Origin: Candolleomyces eurysporus
Taxonomy: Eukaryota > Basidiomycota > Agaricomycetes > Agaricales > Psathyrellaceae
Length of the DNA: 64,000 nucleotides
Assembly: GCA_027579435.1 (NCBI GenBank)
Contig: JANBPK010001069.1
Coordinates: forward strand, 1-64,000
Direction of reading: 5' to 3'
Below, in pieces: positions 35,190 to 48,635 of this stretch (within the stretch, counting starts at the first letter, position 1; the number at the start of each line of letters is the position of its first letter). The notes below the pieces were generated by a model. The model made no database searches, had not been told where the DNA came from, and was given only the letters and a program-made list of their open reading frames with translations. The position numbers and the translations under genes are program-made.

Positions 35190-37245
35190 ATGTCGGGAGT
35201 CAAGAAAGGCGAGGGAAAGGCAACAATTGTCCTCACAAGCCACGATCAAGAGGAACAAGCANCATCTGAGTATTCTCCCCCCCAAAGAGTCCGCCACTGA
35301 CGTTGCACAAAGCAAGCCACGCAAAGTCACCGCTCCCCCAAGTCTCTTTCTCCGAACGCCAAACATCACAGGGTCCTCTCCCTCGCGATCTCTCCGCCCN
35401 AAGAAGAACTCCGGCAACCCGAGCTCGAAGCTCAAGGACAGCAATCAGCACTCGAGCCAAACCCTCGAAACAGTACTCGAACACCAATCACTGCCAGCCC
35501 TCGAGGTCCTGGTGAGACAGCTGGTGTTGGATCCCCACCGCAGCTCGATGAAGAGGGTCCTGGTTGTTGCCAGGAAGATGTATCGTCCGGGCCGATAAGA
35601 ATCTCGCGAAAACGGTTAAGCCCTGCTCGTTTGAAATGGTCGATCGCAATCTGCGTCGCGTTCACCCTTTTGGCTCCAGCCATTTCGATTTGGATGGGCG
35701 CTACATTGCATGCGCAAGAGATGAAGTATCCGGGACCAGGTGAACTTACTTTGTTCGACGGTCGCACGGTGTGTACTTTCCATTTGATTCTAATTCATTG
35801 AGATTGATCAACTCTATGCTTGTATACAGCTTGAATTCGAGGTCGTTTTGATTTCAGCTGANCCCAAAGCGGGGATAATGAGGCTGGATTGGAGGGTTCT
35901 CGGAGAGACCAACTCGGCATGCCGATCAGACAATATCCTCGCTTGTACAGCGGTTGATATCTTCTTCGACACGTACGTCCTCTTGTTCTGTGTTCTCTAT
36001 CCAGGACTGCATATTGACATTTGCCTTCACACTACAGGAACCTTCTCAAGGCTGAGGGCACGTTCTCAACGCAAGAAGATATTCTTTCAAATGATCCACC
36101 AGACCGGCCTATCTTCAAGCTCAACGCAACAGCGCTGGCGGTCAACGATCGTTTTTCTCGAACGCCGACATTCAGGACCCAGCTGGCCCTTTTCTCTCCA
36201 AACAAGGGCAGATCCAGTTTACTTTTCTATCCGTTCGACGCGTAGGTCATGTCCCAAGGAGCCGTAAAGCATCGACCGAAAGGAATGTCTCACTTTAGGT
36301 ACACGGCAGAGATAATCTTCTTCGCTCGGGAGAACAGCACGGGAAATACCGTCGGAGTGTCGATCAAGAAGACGAGGGGGATTGCTGTGTATGATTTATC
36401 GTCCTCCTCTCCACGACGCCTTGCTTATTCATTGTTACTTAAATTTGCAGGGGCATTGAAACCGAGTTCGGCCATACCTTCAATTCCGATGTGCCACCAG
36501 GTCTCGTTGAAGCTACCATCACTCTAAAACGGAGTACTCTGGTGAAATCCTACAGCATCGTCTCAACACTAGCCATTTGTAAGACGCCTCCTCCAAGTCA
36601 TCTCCTTCCCTTTGTGTCTTTCATCTAATGTTATCTTTCTAATCAATAGGGCTAATCACTATCATCCTTGCTCTCGTCATGATTACAACTGTATTCTTCG
36701 GGTTCAAGCAACGTGGAGAGGTTCTGCTGATCCCGGTGGCGACTCTGTTCGCTTTTACACAGCTGAGGCAGAGTATGCCTGGTGCTCCAGACGGATTCGG
36801 TACGTGTCTTTGCTGAGTTGACAGTTTCTCCTCGTTCTCACTGGGATCGGGTTGCTCGAACTTGAAGGTGATATTGTCGGTAGGTCCTCAACGACCATCT
36901 TGATCTCCATCCCACATTATGATTTTCTCGTCCACAGATTTGGTTGGCCTAGTGCCTTGTCTTGCTCTTCTAGCTTGAACTGTGGGTCGCTCCCTGGCTC
37001 TCCGTTTCTCAATGATCCCAACTCCACTTGTCTACTTAGGCTGCCTTTTCCCTGGGCGCGTTCATCCTCACCGACCCTACGAATATGCCACGCCAAATAA
37101 GCTGGAAGGAGCTGCGTACGTCCCACTTTCTCCTTAGGTTATTATTCCTTCAATAATTTCCTCAATCTTAGGCGGCGCATTCCGGCTTCTCAAGTCCCCA
37201 CCAAGAGAGGGGCAGGAGCAGGCGCTTGCTGCTGCGAATCCGTGA
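35190..37245 (+). CDS. DUF4436-type membrane protein
   Basis: Multi-exon gene. Firm exons are about ..35768, 35830-35972, 36038-36241, 36299-36388, 36451-36578 and 36650-36799, then a short exon and DLVGLVPCLALLA from about 36939. A membrane span WSIAICVAFTLLAPAISIW (about 35640-35696) is followed by a soluble part with YPFDAYTAEIIFF, the hallmark F/Y-P-F-D-x-Y. After LKRSTLVKSYSIV come a second span (WLITIILALVMITTVFFG) and then VATLFAFTQLRQSMPGAPDGFG, as in DUF4436 proteins of fungi and bacteria. The function of the family is unknown. Two n bases (35262, 35400) leave the frame of the hydrophilic N-terminus open. At the 3' end one frame stops at 36978, while a later exon reading could extend to 37245; I cannot decide between them. 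Confidence 0.65.
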
Positions 37246-39029
37246 GCAGGATCTTACTATCCTTTGTATCATTTCCCTCTTTCAAATTTCGGCCGATTTA
37301 CTGAGCGAATTTCACGGGTTTGGGGCGACATATTGTACACCACTCTAGCATGTATGTAATTGCTCCCTACCTACTATATTAAATACGAAGACATGAAAGG
37401 ACAAGGCCGTTCGTACACCGAGATGCACAGAAGACGTCCGTTGAATAGCTCAACCGAACCGAGAAAAGGACCGAGAGAAGTACTATATTAAAAGGTCAAG
37501 ATAAAGTTTCGTTCGTTCGGAAAATCTTGTCAATATATACAGCGTCCTGGTTCAATACTAGCTCATAAAAGATTATCCATGTGTGACTGCCTCGTTCCCA
37601 AAAGTCCGGAAGGAATGCATAGGAGTTGAAATTCGATTTTACCTCCACTGGTAACATGAGTTTCACTGAATGATAGCTAAAAGTATAAGGTCAATATCGA
37701 TGTTCAACGATGCAAGCCAGGGAAATAGAGTGACGCAACAATGACGCCGCAAGCAGCTCGAGCACTGGCGTTTCCAGTAGTCAAAGTATCCGCATTGGTG
37801 TCTTGCCAAGATCATCGGTGCCCTGAAGTAAACGAAAAGGAATGGCAATTAGCTCCAGCTCCAACGATGCGATCAAGGCGAAAGAAGACTTACAGCGTGG
37901 ACAACGACGCGTCTATAAGAAAGAAGCGTAAGCCCGTTCCATTCAAGAAGAGAGAAGTCATACGAGGAGCGACGGAATGGGAAGGTGGTTGGAAGGTTGA
38001 AGGCAATGCATGACGTCTGTAGTCACCCAACAATACTCGTAGGCCCATTTCAAGAACATGAGCCCGAACCGAGTTCAAGGTCATCTACAATAGCGGTTCT
38101 GAGCTTCTCCTGAATGGATACAAGTGCGGCAACTTGGGCATTGAGGGTGGTCAGTTGCTGGAGAGGCTCGCGTAGAAGAGACGTGATTTGTGAGGGTTCG
38201 CAGTGGGACGAGATTTAGTTGATATCCAGTCTCTGAATGAAGGGCGTATGCAATCAAAAAGCTCCGTGATAGGTTAATAGAAAAATGGATTCCAAAACCT
38301 CTGGTCTGTCACGACATTCCCGTACCTCAGCGAGCAAACAGGGACCCACCCTAGTACTCAACCAACGCGCCCTATTGGCGAAAACTCCGAGTTAATTGTG
38401 TGTAGCTTGATGCTAGCTTAAATTGACATTGTCCAACTTATAAATTAACGCGAAAAATAATACTGGAGAAAATCTACTCAAGCTGAGCAAGTTATGAAAA
38501 GTTAAATTAGCAAGGGAATAAGTTACGTGCACAAGTAGCTTTGTTAATCACCGTCTCCTGCGTCCGGGAGTGCGACGAGGTGCACCTGAAGGCTCTGACA
38601 GTCAAGGCGAGAGGTAGGCCTGATTTGAATGCGTCTTGATGTTGCGTACGGTGCTACAACGAGCGGCGTTGACCAAGGATTCTGCAGGAAAAGGGTGCGG
38701 TCCGCCGACGCTATATCAGCGTCCGTCCGGGCCGATTCGCACCCCGTGCCGCGACTGACCACCCTCCTGCGCTCAACCGCCACCAATCGATGTGGACACC
38801 CACTCACTTGCTCGATACTCTCGGCACTATGAACGAACGCTTCTCCGAGTCCCAGCTCCTCTCCTTCGTCTTTAGCCGTGGCGACGACGATGCAGACGAT
38901 CCCCTGCCAGAGGCTATGGATCTAAGGCGAGAAGTCCTTTGATCATAGGTGCGTACAGTCCAGGAGAATCTTCGCATATCAATTGCTAGGTTCCTGAATG
39001 AAGAAAATAGATCAACGCGCGCTGCCTTG
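37246..39029. other. Intergenic region with a possible F-box fragment
   Basis: About 1.8 kb. On the minus strand near 38180-38060 a short stretch (VSIQEKLRTAIVDDLEL) resembles the segment just before the F-box in the relic at 25.7-25.6 kb, so it may be another F-box N-terminal fragment. Nothing else is recognisable. Confidence 0.4.
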
Positions 39030-40230
39030 AAACGGCGTCTCGCTGAATTGAACCGAGAAAGATTCAGGCCGCCGTGGACGCGTCTGCCCTCTGCAATGGC
39101 TCTCTCATGTGTTTCTTTGTCTCTCACGAAGATTTTAGCTGAAAGCAAGAATCAGAATGTGCGCTCTTTCGCCCGCATTGTGGGCGTGGTGTGTCGCGGG
39201 TGAGTCCTCTGCCATTGCCCCCACGATACCATGGTTGGCTGATGATATCTTTCCTCCTCGAATTAATCGACACCGTAGTCTGCGCCTCGACCCGCGGTCT
39301 TCTGGTGTACGGCCCTCGACCGACCGCTCGTCCCCGCTTGCTTACTTCCTCCACCGCCCAGTCAAACCTACTTCATCGGCAAGCACATAGTGGGCGAACA
39401 TCAAGGTGAACGTGGTGCGGTGGACGAAAGGGCGGCTGAGCAATATCTATGGGTATGATGCAGAGTCGCGTATGAGGTAGCGAAGAATGGTATGTCTACC
39501 TGATTGCTTCAGTGCTTTCCTTTCGGTCTTTATTTTCCTCCCTCTTCTTCCACGTTTGTTTGTCCGCGTGATTTCTCGTGCGCTCGTTCGTTCTTTCCAT
39601 CCCCTATTCGTTTGTTCGTTTGTTCGATGCTCGCTCCCTCTTATAAACATTAATTGTTTCTTCCGTCCCCTCCTCCTTCCGTCCCTCCTTCTCGCAATTC
39701 GCTAATCTTCCTCTTCCCTCTAGTCCCAGGAAAGCCAGGCGGCTTAGGCAACCACCTTGAAGCGGGGCGGGGGTCGACCACGTCTAGCGTTCATGGATCG
39801 CACACACCACGTCCTGCAAGGCACCTCGTCGTGTTTCACCATCCTCCCGCTAGCGAGTCGAGTCTGCCGAATTTCGTCGCTTAGGAGGAACGCGGTCTGG
39901 ATCAATCGAACTCGGGAGGGAGCAAATGGCTCATAGAAGGCTCGTGGCTAGGGAAGCCACCAGGAAGCATGTTGGAACGTCTGAGGGTCTACCCCGTTCC
40001 TCCAGGTACTCAGCCTGTGGCCTTTGGTCGAAGAAGATACGCGCGGAAGTTTGGACGTATTCCCTCCTTCCTTCAACGCCAACCGGCCCGCATTGTGCTG
40101 CTCCTACTCCCGAGAGTCTAGTCTCTCTCTGCTCTCGTAATTCTTTTCTCCTCTCAATATTTCTCTTCTCTTCCTATAATCTTAGTCGGGGGGTTCAATT
40201 CTTCGGCTCGTAGCTATCGTTTTTTGTCGC
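39030..40230. repeat. Dispersed duplicate of the NLR 5' flank (copy 2)
   Basis: Partner of 26350-27850. It lies directly upstream of the NACHT-WD40 gene and so may be part of its regulatory region. Pyrimidine-rich on the plus strand, with no conserved coding frame. An n at 40267, just beyond it, lies in a T run. Confidence 0.6.
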
Positions 40231-40817
40231 ATCCGTCACTTTCACCGTCTTATTTCCTTGTTTTTTNATTCTTTTCTTGGTGACGACCGTTTACCTCGAG
40301 AGTTGTTAATTGGATGCTTGATTACCTACAGCTTCACCTTGATTTTCTCTTCGTGCATGGGTTTCCTGTTCAAATTTCTTTTGTTTAGTACCCATCACGT
40401 AGCTACGAATGGGCCTATCCTTCTGTTTCTTTGCTACATTGTCTACGCAGAGCGCGTCTGCCTCTCAACGTAGAAGGAAAAGGTGTGCAGCGGGAGTGAC
40501 GAGTTCGTTGACGAGGAGGGGTGGTAGCGTAGTGTCAACCGTAGGCGGTGGATGTGGTTGGCTCAACGACCGCGTCTTCTTTCACCTGCCAGTATAGGGC
40601 TTTAGATTGCGTAGTCGTTGTTTGTTCGTTGTCCGCTTTGTTTAGGTATACCTACTCATCTAAATATTACCTGCGAATTTTCCTTCGCAGCACGTGAACC
40701 TGATGTTCCATCTCGAGCGGCACATTCCACATCGCCGTTGCCCTCTTCGACTACTACATCCACCAACTTCGTTCACGATCTCCCTCCACGTTACTTCGTA
40801 TTGCTGAATAACTGAAC

Positions 40818-43800
40818 ATGGATACCCCAGGAGAGCAGCATAGCAAACCTCGAAAACGAAATCGAATCAAGAAGTTTTTGAAGAATCCTTTCGGTCGCCA
40901 CACACCCTCGCCCTCTTCTTCTCACACCCCCTCCCATTCCACCGTTGCTGGAGGTCCAGGCACTAGCTCTCAAGCTGTCCACGACGTCGCCATCGCCAGT
41001 CCGCCAGTTGAGACCGCCACTCACAGTGAAATCCAAAGCAATCAGGACAACGATACAGCTATCGGTGGCCGGCGTCGTGAAGGTCTTCCCGGTCAGGCAA
41101 TCCAATCCACTTTGTCAGAAGCTACGCCCTCCCTCCCGGCACAGAACGAATCCTCCGCTTCCGCCTTCGATCATGACGGCGCAGCACGGATCTCTAACCT
41201 ATTCTCTCCGAGCGAGCGCTTGGCAAGCTCTCAAGGAGANGGAGCGCCGCGGCAAACCACTGCTCTTGTCGATCATCCAAGCCAGGCCCTTGGCTTAACG
41301 GTCGTTGAGGGCGATCTCTCCGACCTTCCTATTCAATCGAACAGCCCCGCCGCTGCGACGTCTTGCGGAGCCAACGAGCCTCAGGAGGGACCCGCTCACG
41401 TCGACTATCAGCCGGAAGGCCTTGGCAGCAAGATCTACGAAGGCGTCAAGACCACCCTCCGGAGGATCGTCGATGTGTCGGACGTTTTCCCCCCATTGAA
41501 GAGTACCGCTGCAGGACTGTTGGTCATTTGTGATACGATCGATGTGAGTCTTTCCCCTAAGGAGATGCGATCCTCCTTATCGATCTGTGAGCAGGCGTAT
41601 GGCGAGAATCAGGAGGAATTCGACGCACTTTTCAAGAGGGTCGAGGTGTTGTCGCGAATTATGGACTCTTGTCCACCCGATGTTTCGCAAGAAGTGAAGA
41701 ATCGGTTTGATGGATTGTCACGGTGAGATCAGTTCGTTTATCCCGAGCGTCGAAGGCACTAATCCCATAGTGGATCGTTCAGGACTCTGGAGGAGAAAAA
41801 GAGAGTTCTACAAGACAAAATGGATCCGACCAGAGGGAGGGCTGAACGTGTGATGCTCGCCCCGCAGGACAAGCAAGTGGTGTTGAAGTTTACGCAGGAA
41901 ATTAGGTTCGCGATTGAGATAGCAATGGTGAGCTTCTTTTGGGTCGTACTTGTGACGGTGACTCACAACTGTCTAGTTTGACATGATCATCGAGAACAGG
42001 GCTCAGACCCTCCAGATTGTGAACGGGGTGAACTGGTTGAAGGAACGAATCAACGGTGCGTCCGGTTTCGTATCATCTGTTTCGGCTTCTGAAGGACCTC
42101 GATAGTAATCGACAACCACACCGGAACCATGCGCACTATCGAACGGACCGTCCATTCGCTGAAGAGATCCAGTATGTTCATTTGATTCGTTCCTCATTTA
42201 TCATACCGCTCAGCCACGAAACCAGGCACGCTCCAGAAGCTAGGGAGAGTGGAAGGCGCGGAGTACAGCAACGCAAAACGAGGTTCCGGATGCATCCCTG
42301 GATCCCGGGTGTCGCTACTGGCCATGCTGCTCGTGTGGGCGACAGATCCGGACTCTCCTCACTTGTTCTGGCTAAGCGGCCTCGCTGGGACAGGAAAGAC
42401 CACCGTGTCGAAGACCTTTTGCTCGCAGCTCAACGACCGGGGACTTCTGGGTGCGAGCTTCTTCTGTACGCTCAAAGAATCGGATAAGAGGGATGTGTAT
42501 CTCATCATCCCCACCCTTGCGAGGATTCTGGCAGAGGAACGACCTAAATTTGGCGACGAACTTGAAGCGATCCTCGAGTCTGACAGGAGCTGTAGAAATC
42601 CAGTGGAGATGGAGTTGAAGGACCAGTACTTGAAACTCATCCTCCTACCTGCCGAGAAGACCTTTGCTGCCAACGAGCTCCTTGTGCTCGGTGTAGATGC
42701 CCTTGACGAGTGCGAGGATCGCGATGCTGTCAGGCTCTTCATTGCAGCAATTATGTCGCAGAAGCCGACCATACCACTCAAGGTCTTCCTTACTAGCCGC
42801 CCCGAGATCTCTCTTCGGGAGTCCTTTGAATCATCTACCCAACATGGGTCGCTTCGGCTCCATGACATTGAAGCTGACATTGTCAGAGCTGATATACTGC
42901 TGTACCTGAATGACCGGTTCAAATGCATCCCAAGGGTGTATAACCACTATCAGGCAAACTGGCCACCTCCAGAGATTCAAACTATTGTCAATGTCTCAGG
43001 GACACTGTTTATTGTTGCAGCCACCATGGCAACATATATTGCAACTTACTCAGGGAATTGCCTGAAGCGGTTCCAAGAACTTGGCCAGCCATCTGCAAAT
43101 GTCCAGCTTTCTGGCATTGAGGCTCTGTACAGCAGAATCTTGGCTGAAGCATTCACAGATCTGGAACAAGAGGAGGCAAATATAGTGTACTCCTGCCTGT
43201 CACTGCTTGTCACAGCCCAGAAGCCTATCTCAGTGGACAACTATGCCAAATTGCTCAGCACAGATACCTTGGCAATCCGAGAGGCTTTCAAGTCTCTTCA
43301 TTCTGTTGTGCAAGTCCCAGATGAGGGCTGTGATGATGCCTTCATCTCAATATTTCATGCATCTTTTGTTGACTATCTGACATCAGAAAGGCAGCATGGG
43401 AAGAAATGGGCAATTGACAAAACTGCTGCACATTCTACTACAGCTGAAATGTGCTTTGCTATCATGGACTCTATGCTATACTTTGGGATTTCAGGAGCTA
43501 AAACCTCATACCAGAGCAATGACAACCAACCTGAGCCCTTGGAGCTTGCATCTGAACTGGCTTATGCAGGGACAGCTTGGGGGAATCATGTTCTCTATGC
43601 AGGAGTCACTGAGCCTCTTCAGCAGAGAATGCTGGAATTTGTGAAGACAAGGAAGGTCCTGTATTGGCTTGAAGCACTGAGTGTGGTGAAGAATGTCAAA
43701 TATGCCTACAATATACTCTGGCAAATATCCAAGGTAAGTACATAATCAACAAAATGTAGCACAGGCATTGACACATTCTATAGAGACTGGTCTCAACTGA

Positions 43801-46070
43801 GCTTGGGTCAATTCTGGACAACATTGGAGACTTTGTGCACAATTTTGTTACACCAATCAGCCACAGTGCTCCACATTTATATCTATCAGCAGTACCATTT
43901 TATGCTGCAACAGAAAAGCCAATGCTGGGGCTTTTAGGTTTTCTGTCAGTTCCTGTTATTCATCATAACCTGGCTCATGGACAGGAAATCTTGAAATTGC
44001 CTATGCAACAAAATCCAGATTGTGTGGCATTCTCTCCAGACTGCAAATACATTGTTGCAGGCTTAAAGAATGGTACCATTCAGTTATGGAATGCTCAAAC
44101 AGGACAGCCAGCCTTGGAGCCAATACAAGGGCATACTAGCTGGGTCACATCTGTAGCCTTCTCTTCTGATGGCAGATATATTGTCTCAGGCTCAGATGAT
44201 GAGACTATTGGGCTGTGGGATACTCAGACAGGAAAACCAGTTTTAGACTCAATCAAAGAGCATACCAGACCTGTCACATCTGTTGCCTTCTCTCCTGATT
44301 GCAAATATATTGTCTCAGGCTCTGATGATAAGACCATTAGGTTGTGGAATGCTCAGACAGGCCAGCAAGCCTTGGAGCCAATAGAAGGGCATATTTGGCC
44401 TGTCACATCTGTTGCTTTCTCTCCTGATGGCAAGTACATTGTCTCAGGCTCAAAGGATTGCACCATCAGGATGTGGCACACCCAAACAGGACAGCCAGTC
44501 TTGGAGCCAATGAAAGGGCATAGCAGTTTTGTCATATCTGTTGTGTTCTCTCCTGATGGTAAGTACATTGTCTCAGGGTCATGGGACAAGACCATCAGGC
44601 TGTGGGATGCTCAGACAGGCCAGCCAACCTTGAGGCCAATAGAAGGGCATACCAACCGGATCACATCTATTACTTTCTCTCCTGATGGAAAGTACATTCT
44701 CTCAGGCTCAGATGACAAGACCATTAGGCTGTGGGACACTCAAACAGGACAGCCATTCTTGGAGCCAATAGAAGGGCACACTGGCTCTGTCCGTACTGTT
44801 GCCTTCTCTCCTGATGGCAGGTACATTGTCTCAGGCTCATTTGACAACACCATCAGGCTATGGAATGCTCAAACAGAACAGCCAGCTTCAAAGCTAATAA
44901 AAGGGCATACCAACACTATCACATCTGTTGCTTTCTCTTCTGATGGCAAGTACATTGTCTCAGGATCATGGGACAAGGCCATTATGCTATGGGACACTCA
45001 GACAGGACAGCTAGCNTTGGAGCCCATAAGAGGGCATACNGGATGGGTCACATCTGTTGCCTTCTCTCCTGATGGCAAGCACATTGTCTCAGGTTCATGG
45101 GATGAATCCATTATGCTATGGGATGTTCAGACAGGACAGCCTGTTTTGAAGCCAATAACAGGACATACCAACACTGTCACATCTATTGCCTTCTCTCCTG
45201 ATTGCAAATACATTGTCTCAGGNTCATTTGACACNACCATTAGGCTATGGGATGCTCAGACAGGACAGCCAGCCCTAGAGCCAATGCGAAGGCATACCAA
45301 AACTGTCACATCTGTTGCATTCTCTTCTGATGGCAAATACATTGTCTCAGGCTCAGAGGATTGCACCATTTGGCTATGGGATGCTCAGACAGGTCAGCCC
45401 ATTTGGCAGCCAATCAGAGGGCATACCAACCCAGTCACATCTGTTGCCTTTTCTCCTGATGGCAAGTACATGGTCTCAGGTTCACAGGATAAGACAGTCA
45501 GGCTGTGGAATTCTCAAACAGGACAGTCAGCTTTAGAGCCAATGGAAGGGCATACCAACTGGGTCACATCTGTTGCCTTCTCTTCTGATGGCAAGTATAT
45601 TGTGTCAAGCTCACAAGACAAGACTGTTAGATTGTGGGATGCTTATACAGGACAGCCAGCTTTGGATCCAATCAAGGGGCATACCCACTTTGTCACATCT
45701 GTTGCCTTCTCTCCTAACAATCAGCACATTGTCTCAGGTTCAGATGACAGAACCATCCGGATGTGGAATATCTGCCATGCTCATTTGGCATATCAAGGTA
45801 CAGCATCTTCACTTTCTTCTCATTTCAATTTCTGATTTACTATTATTTTACACAGACCATCTATTTTTGCATGACTATTATATTGCAGCTTTCTCACTGG
45901 ATGACAATGGTTGGATCCGAGATTCCTCAGACAACCTTCTACTTTGGGTTCCACCCCATTGCAGAGATGGCCTTTACTGTAATGGCACTGGCCACATCAT
46001 TGGAGATCTCCAGACCACCAAAGTTGAGCTCACCAATGCAATATATCATGGTGCTGACTGGCTCAAGTAA
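40818..46070 (+). CDS. NACHT-WD40 NOD-like receptor (STAND ATPase)
   Basis: Seven exons, 40818-41722, 41783-41927, 41977-42055, 42106-42171, 42214-43733, 43784-45797 and 45856-46070, sum to 4,944 bases and about 1,647 residues in one open frame. The order is a disordered Ser/Thr/Pro-rich N-terminus (1 to about 205), a helical domain ([20 protein letters not shown], about 225-390), then the NACHT domain with Walker [10 protein letters not shown] and Walker [13 protein letters not shown], a winged-helix-like region, 14 WD40 units of 43 residues, and a short C-terminal cap ([15 protein letters not shown]). Fungal proteins of this type sense ligands through the WD40 propellers and can trigger heterokaryon incompatibility or immune-like cell death; this gene's own role is inferred. 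The 3' part lies in a CpG-depleted block. One n (41240) in exon 1 and four in the WD40 part leave the frame open. Confidence 0.88.
44018..45797 (+). repeat. Array of 14 near-identical WD40 units
   Basis: Units of 129 bases (43 codons) repeat almost exactly in protein and DNA, for example CACATCTGTTGCCTTCTC and GTCTCAGG recurring in most units. Fourteen units fit two seven-bladed propellers. Variation concentrates at a few positions per unit, such as the residue after V-S-G-S and the residues before each V-T-S, as in fungal receptors with concerted WD40 repeats. Confidence 0.9.
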
Positions 46071-48635
46071 GTACCCAGACTTCTTCTTGTTTTGCTCTAT
46101 TAAATCCCTTCAAGATGCCAGGACCCTCCTAGTTGTTCTCAAACATTTCCACCTTGGCCTGTAACCAATGTGAGTTTTTTTTTTTTAATAATGGTCACTA
46201 TTTTGTCTTGCAACTTATTGTGCTTAGAATTTGCCCTAGCTTTCTATGTCAACAATTCACCCTGGAGATCTTGATTTCCAGTTGCATTGTATAGCAGTTC
46301 CCATTTAGTCATTCTTTGTTTAAAATTGCCAATGTTATGATTTGCACTGTGCTTTATTCATCAACACTGTTCCAACAGAATATTAAATGGACTCAAATAA
46401 GCAACAATTGGAACAACCAATCAAAAATAGCAAGCTTAGAGCAAAGTAAGGCACAAATGGAGAGATGAGATTATGTTTATGAATCAAAACAATCACAGCT
46501 TGTTCCCACAAAGTGGCATGTCTCCTCTTTCTGATTGCCATCACATTTGATTGTAGAGTTGTCCAAGGTGCCTCAGTGCCCTTTTCCTTTTGTCTTTTTT
46601 TCCTCCTTGCCCTTACATATATCCAAGACACTGGAACAGATCAACACTAGATTAGTGGAGAAGGCAGGCTGAGATGTTTTCATGTATGTAAGATGCCATA
46701 CTACTCACAACAAGAGTCAACCTTTCCATCTCCAATGACCCTTTGGTCAGTGACTATACCATTTGCCAGCACTGGCCATTCTCTTTTACCACCAACACAA
46801 GGCAAAGACAAGTAGCCTGGGCTGTCATGCATGACCTCTTCCAGTTGTTGGTGTGTCTGTTGGCTGCACCTCTACCCCACTCCTCTTCAGGACCCTCTGG
46901 GTTTTCTGCATTACAGCTGTTGGTGCACACATTGGATGACCCTGCTATTTTCATCAGTGACCATAACCATTGAGGGATGCACTGGCCAACTGTAAAAATG
47001 CAAGACTTGGTAGGGAATATTCTGGAGTCAATAGTACCATTACAAATATCCACTGTGGCAAAGTAGACTTGGGATGGTAGAAAGCTTTGTGGTATAGTGT
47101 TGGCCAATGATAATGCAAATGGAGAAGGAAGATGCAGATAGAGGTTTCTATGGAGGCAACATGTCGGACAAAGAAGTCATAGGAGACTAGTCCCAGTTTT
47201 TTAGAAGGTGGATGGTCAAAAGAAGGGAAAATGGGCTCTGCTGGATCATTATCAATCTTGAAAAGCATATTCTTGTCCCTTTCTCAAAGTGTTTAAAGGT
47301 GGAACACCATGTTGTTGGGGTAGTTGCTGGCTGTGATGCAGAAGAGTTGGATGTATGGTTGGTGATTTGTAAAATGTTTGATATGTGCCAGTTAGCAACA
47401 AGTGTTCTGTCTTGCCAAGTGAGGGCTTCCAAAGTTGGTGCAAATGAAGGGCAGTACCCACCATGGGAATAGGTGAGTGTTGTCAGATGCTCTGATTGAA
47501 TTCGGAGCAGACAAAGTTGATAGGGATGTGATGTTGAGTGAGTCTGAGTTTGATTACAACATTGGGATTGAGTTCAAGGCTGGCATGGATCTGGGTTGTG
47601 GAGGTACAGTGATCTGATTCCCTTTGGAATAACCTTTTGTGTTTGCCATTTAAAAAACTCAATCATAATTCTGTACTAGTTCAAATATTCTAGAATGATA
47701 GAATGATGCCCTAGCAACATGTTACACAAAGAATATAGTGGATTAGAGTGGGGCAGATGTAGGAAGATGAAACAGCAGTGTTAAAATTTCATATTTGGCA
47801 GTCCTTGGGACATGTGTGACCTTATGTGACAGACCTCAAGGTAGGTCATGTCAGATTGCTCCATCCAGCTGGTAAAAATTCATCAATTGCTATCCTGTTC
47901 ATTGCCATTGTCATTTTCTTTGTCAATAATGGCTTGGAAATCAGCTGGTAGGTTAGGCTTTCAGGCTCTTGCCAGACAGCCAGATGTTTCAACTCAAGAG
48001 TATTCTGCAACTTGGATATGGTGCCAGACTGAAACCTGGTCAAACTCAAGATAAATAAAGCCCTTCTGTGTCATTGGACTTGTAGGATCAATGAAAGCAA
48101 AAAATTAACTGCAAATTGAGCTGATCATGAACAGGAATTAAACTCTCAATCTGAAGATTGAACTCAGGTGACCACTTAATCACCCAAATGTGACTGGGTC
48201 CTACATCAGAACATTTCTTGGCATTTGACCACCAGTTACAGAACCCAAGTCTTTATGGCTTTGGAACTGATCACAGACTTATTGGAACTTGAGCTGCATT
48301 CATTAGAATACACCAATGTTAGGACTCAAAGCTTGTCTTAATACATTCATTTATTTCTATCTTTCCACAAACATGTGTTTGTATACTCAAAGAGAGTGCA
48401 ATTGATATGCTGGCCTTTTCTGGTTGCTCCTCTTGCACATTGAGTCAAGTGTGACCACAGAGGTTGGAGCTTGAGACTTGTGAAGAATAGATGGAAGCCT
48501 CACTCCCATCTCCCTTGTCATTTTACCAGGCTGGAAACTTTGAAGTACTGACAGGGGATCTGGAGGACTGCCTGAGGTATGGAAAGGTCTGTGGACAGCA
48601 ATAAATGGTGGTTAAGGCTACAACTATTGAACTAG
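46071..48635. other. CpG-free intergenic stretch
   Basis: About 2.6 kb with only two CpG by eye. Minus-strand frames at 47432-46754 might be remnants of an old gene, but no domain is visible. The right end is the 3' flank of DUF6533 copy C. A weak tRNA-like arrangement near 48125-48205 is discussed under rejected items. Confidence 0.5.

Noticed and set aside
44018..45797. CRISPR-like direct repeats
   Set aside because: The 129-base periodic units are WD40 codons in one open frame in a eukaryotic gene.
48125..48205. tRNA-like arrangement on the minus strand (anticodon-arm-like CTGAG/TTCAG stem and a B-box-like GTTTAATTCC)
   Set aside because: The anticodon stem and loop fit, but I cannot pair an acceptor stem or a good T stem. 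At most a degraded tRNA or tRNA-derived element in the CpG-depleted block.
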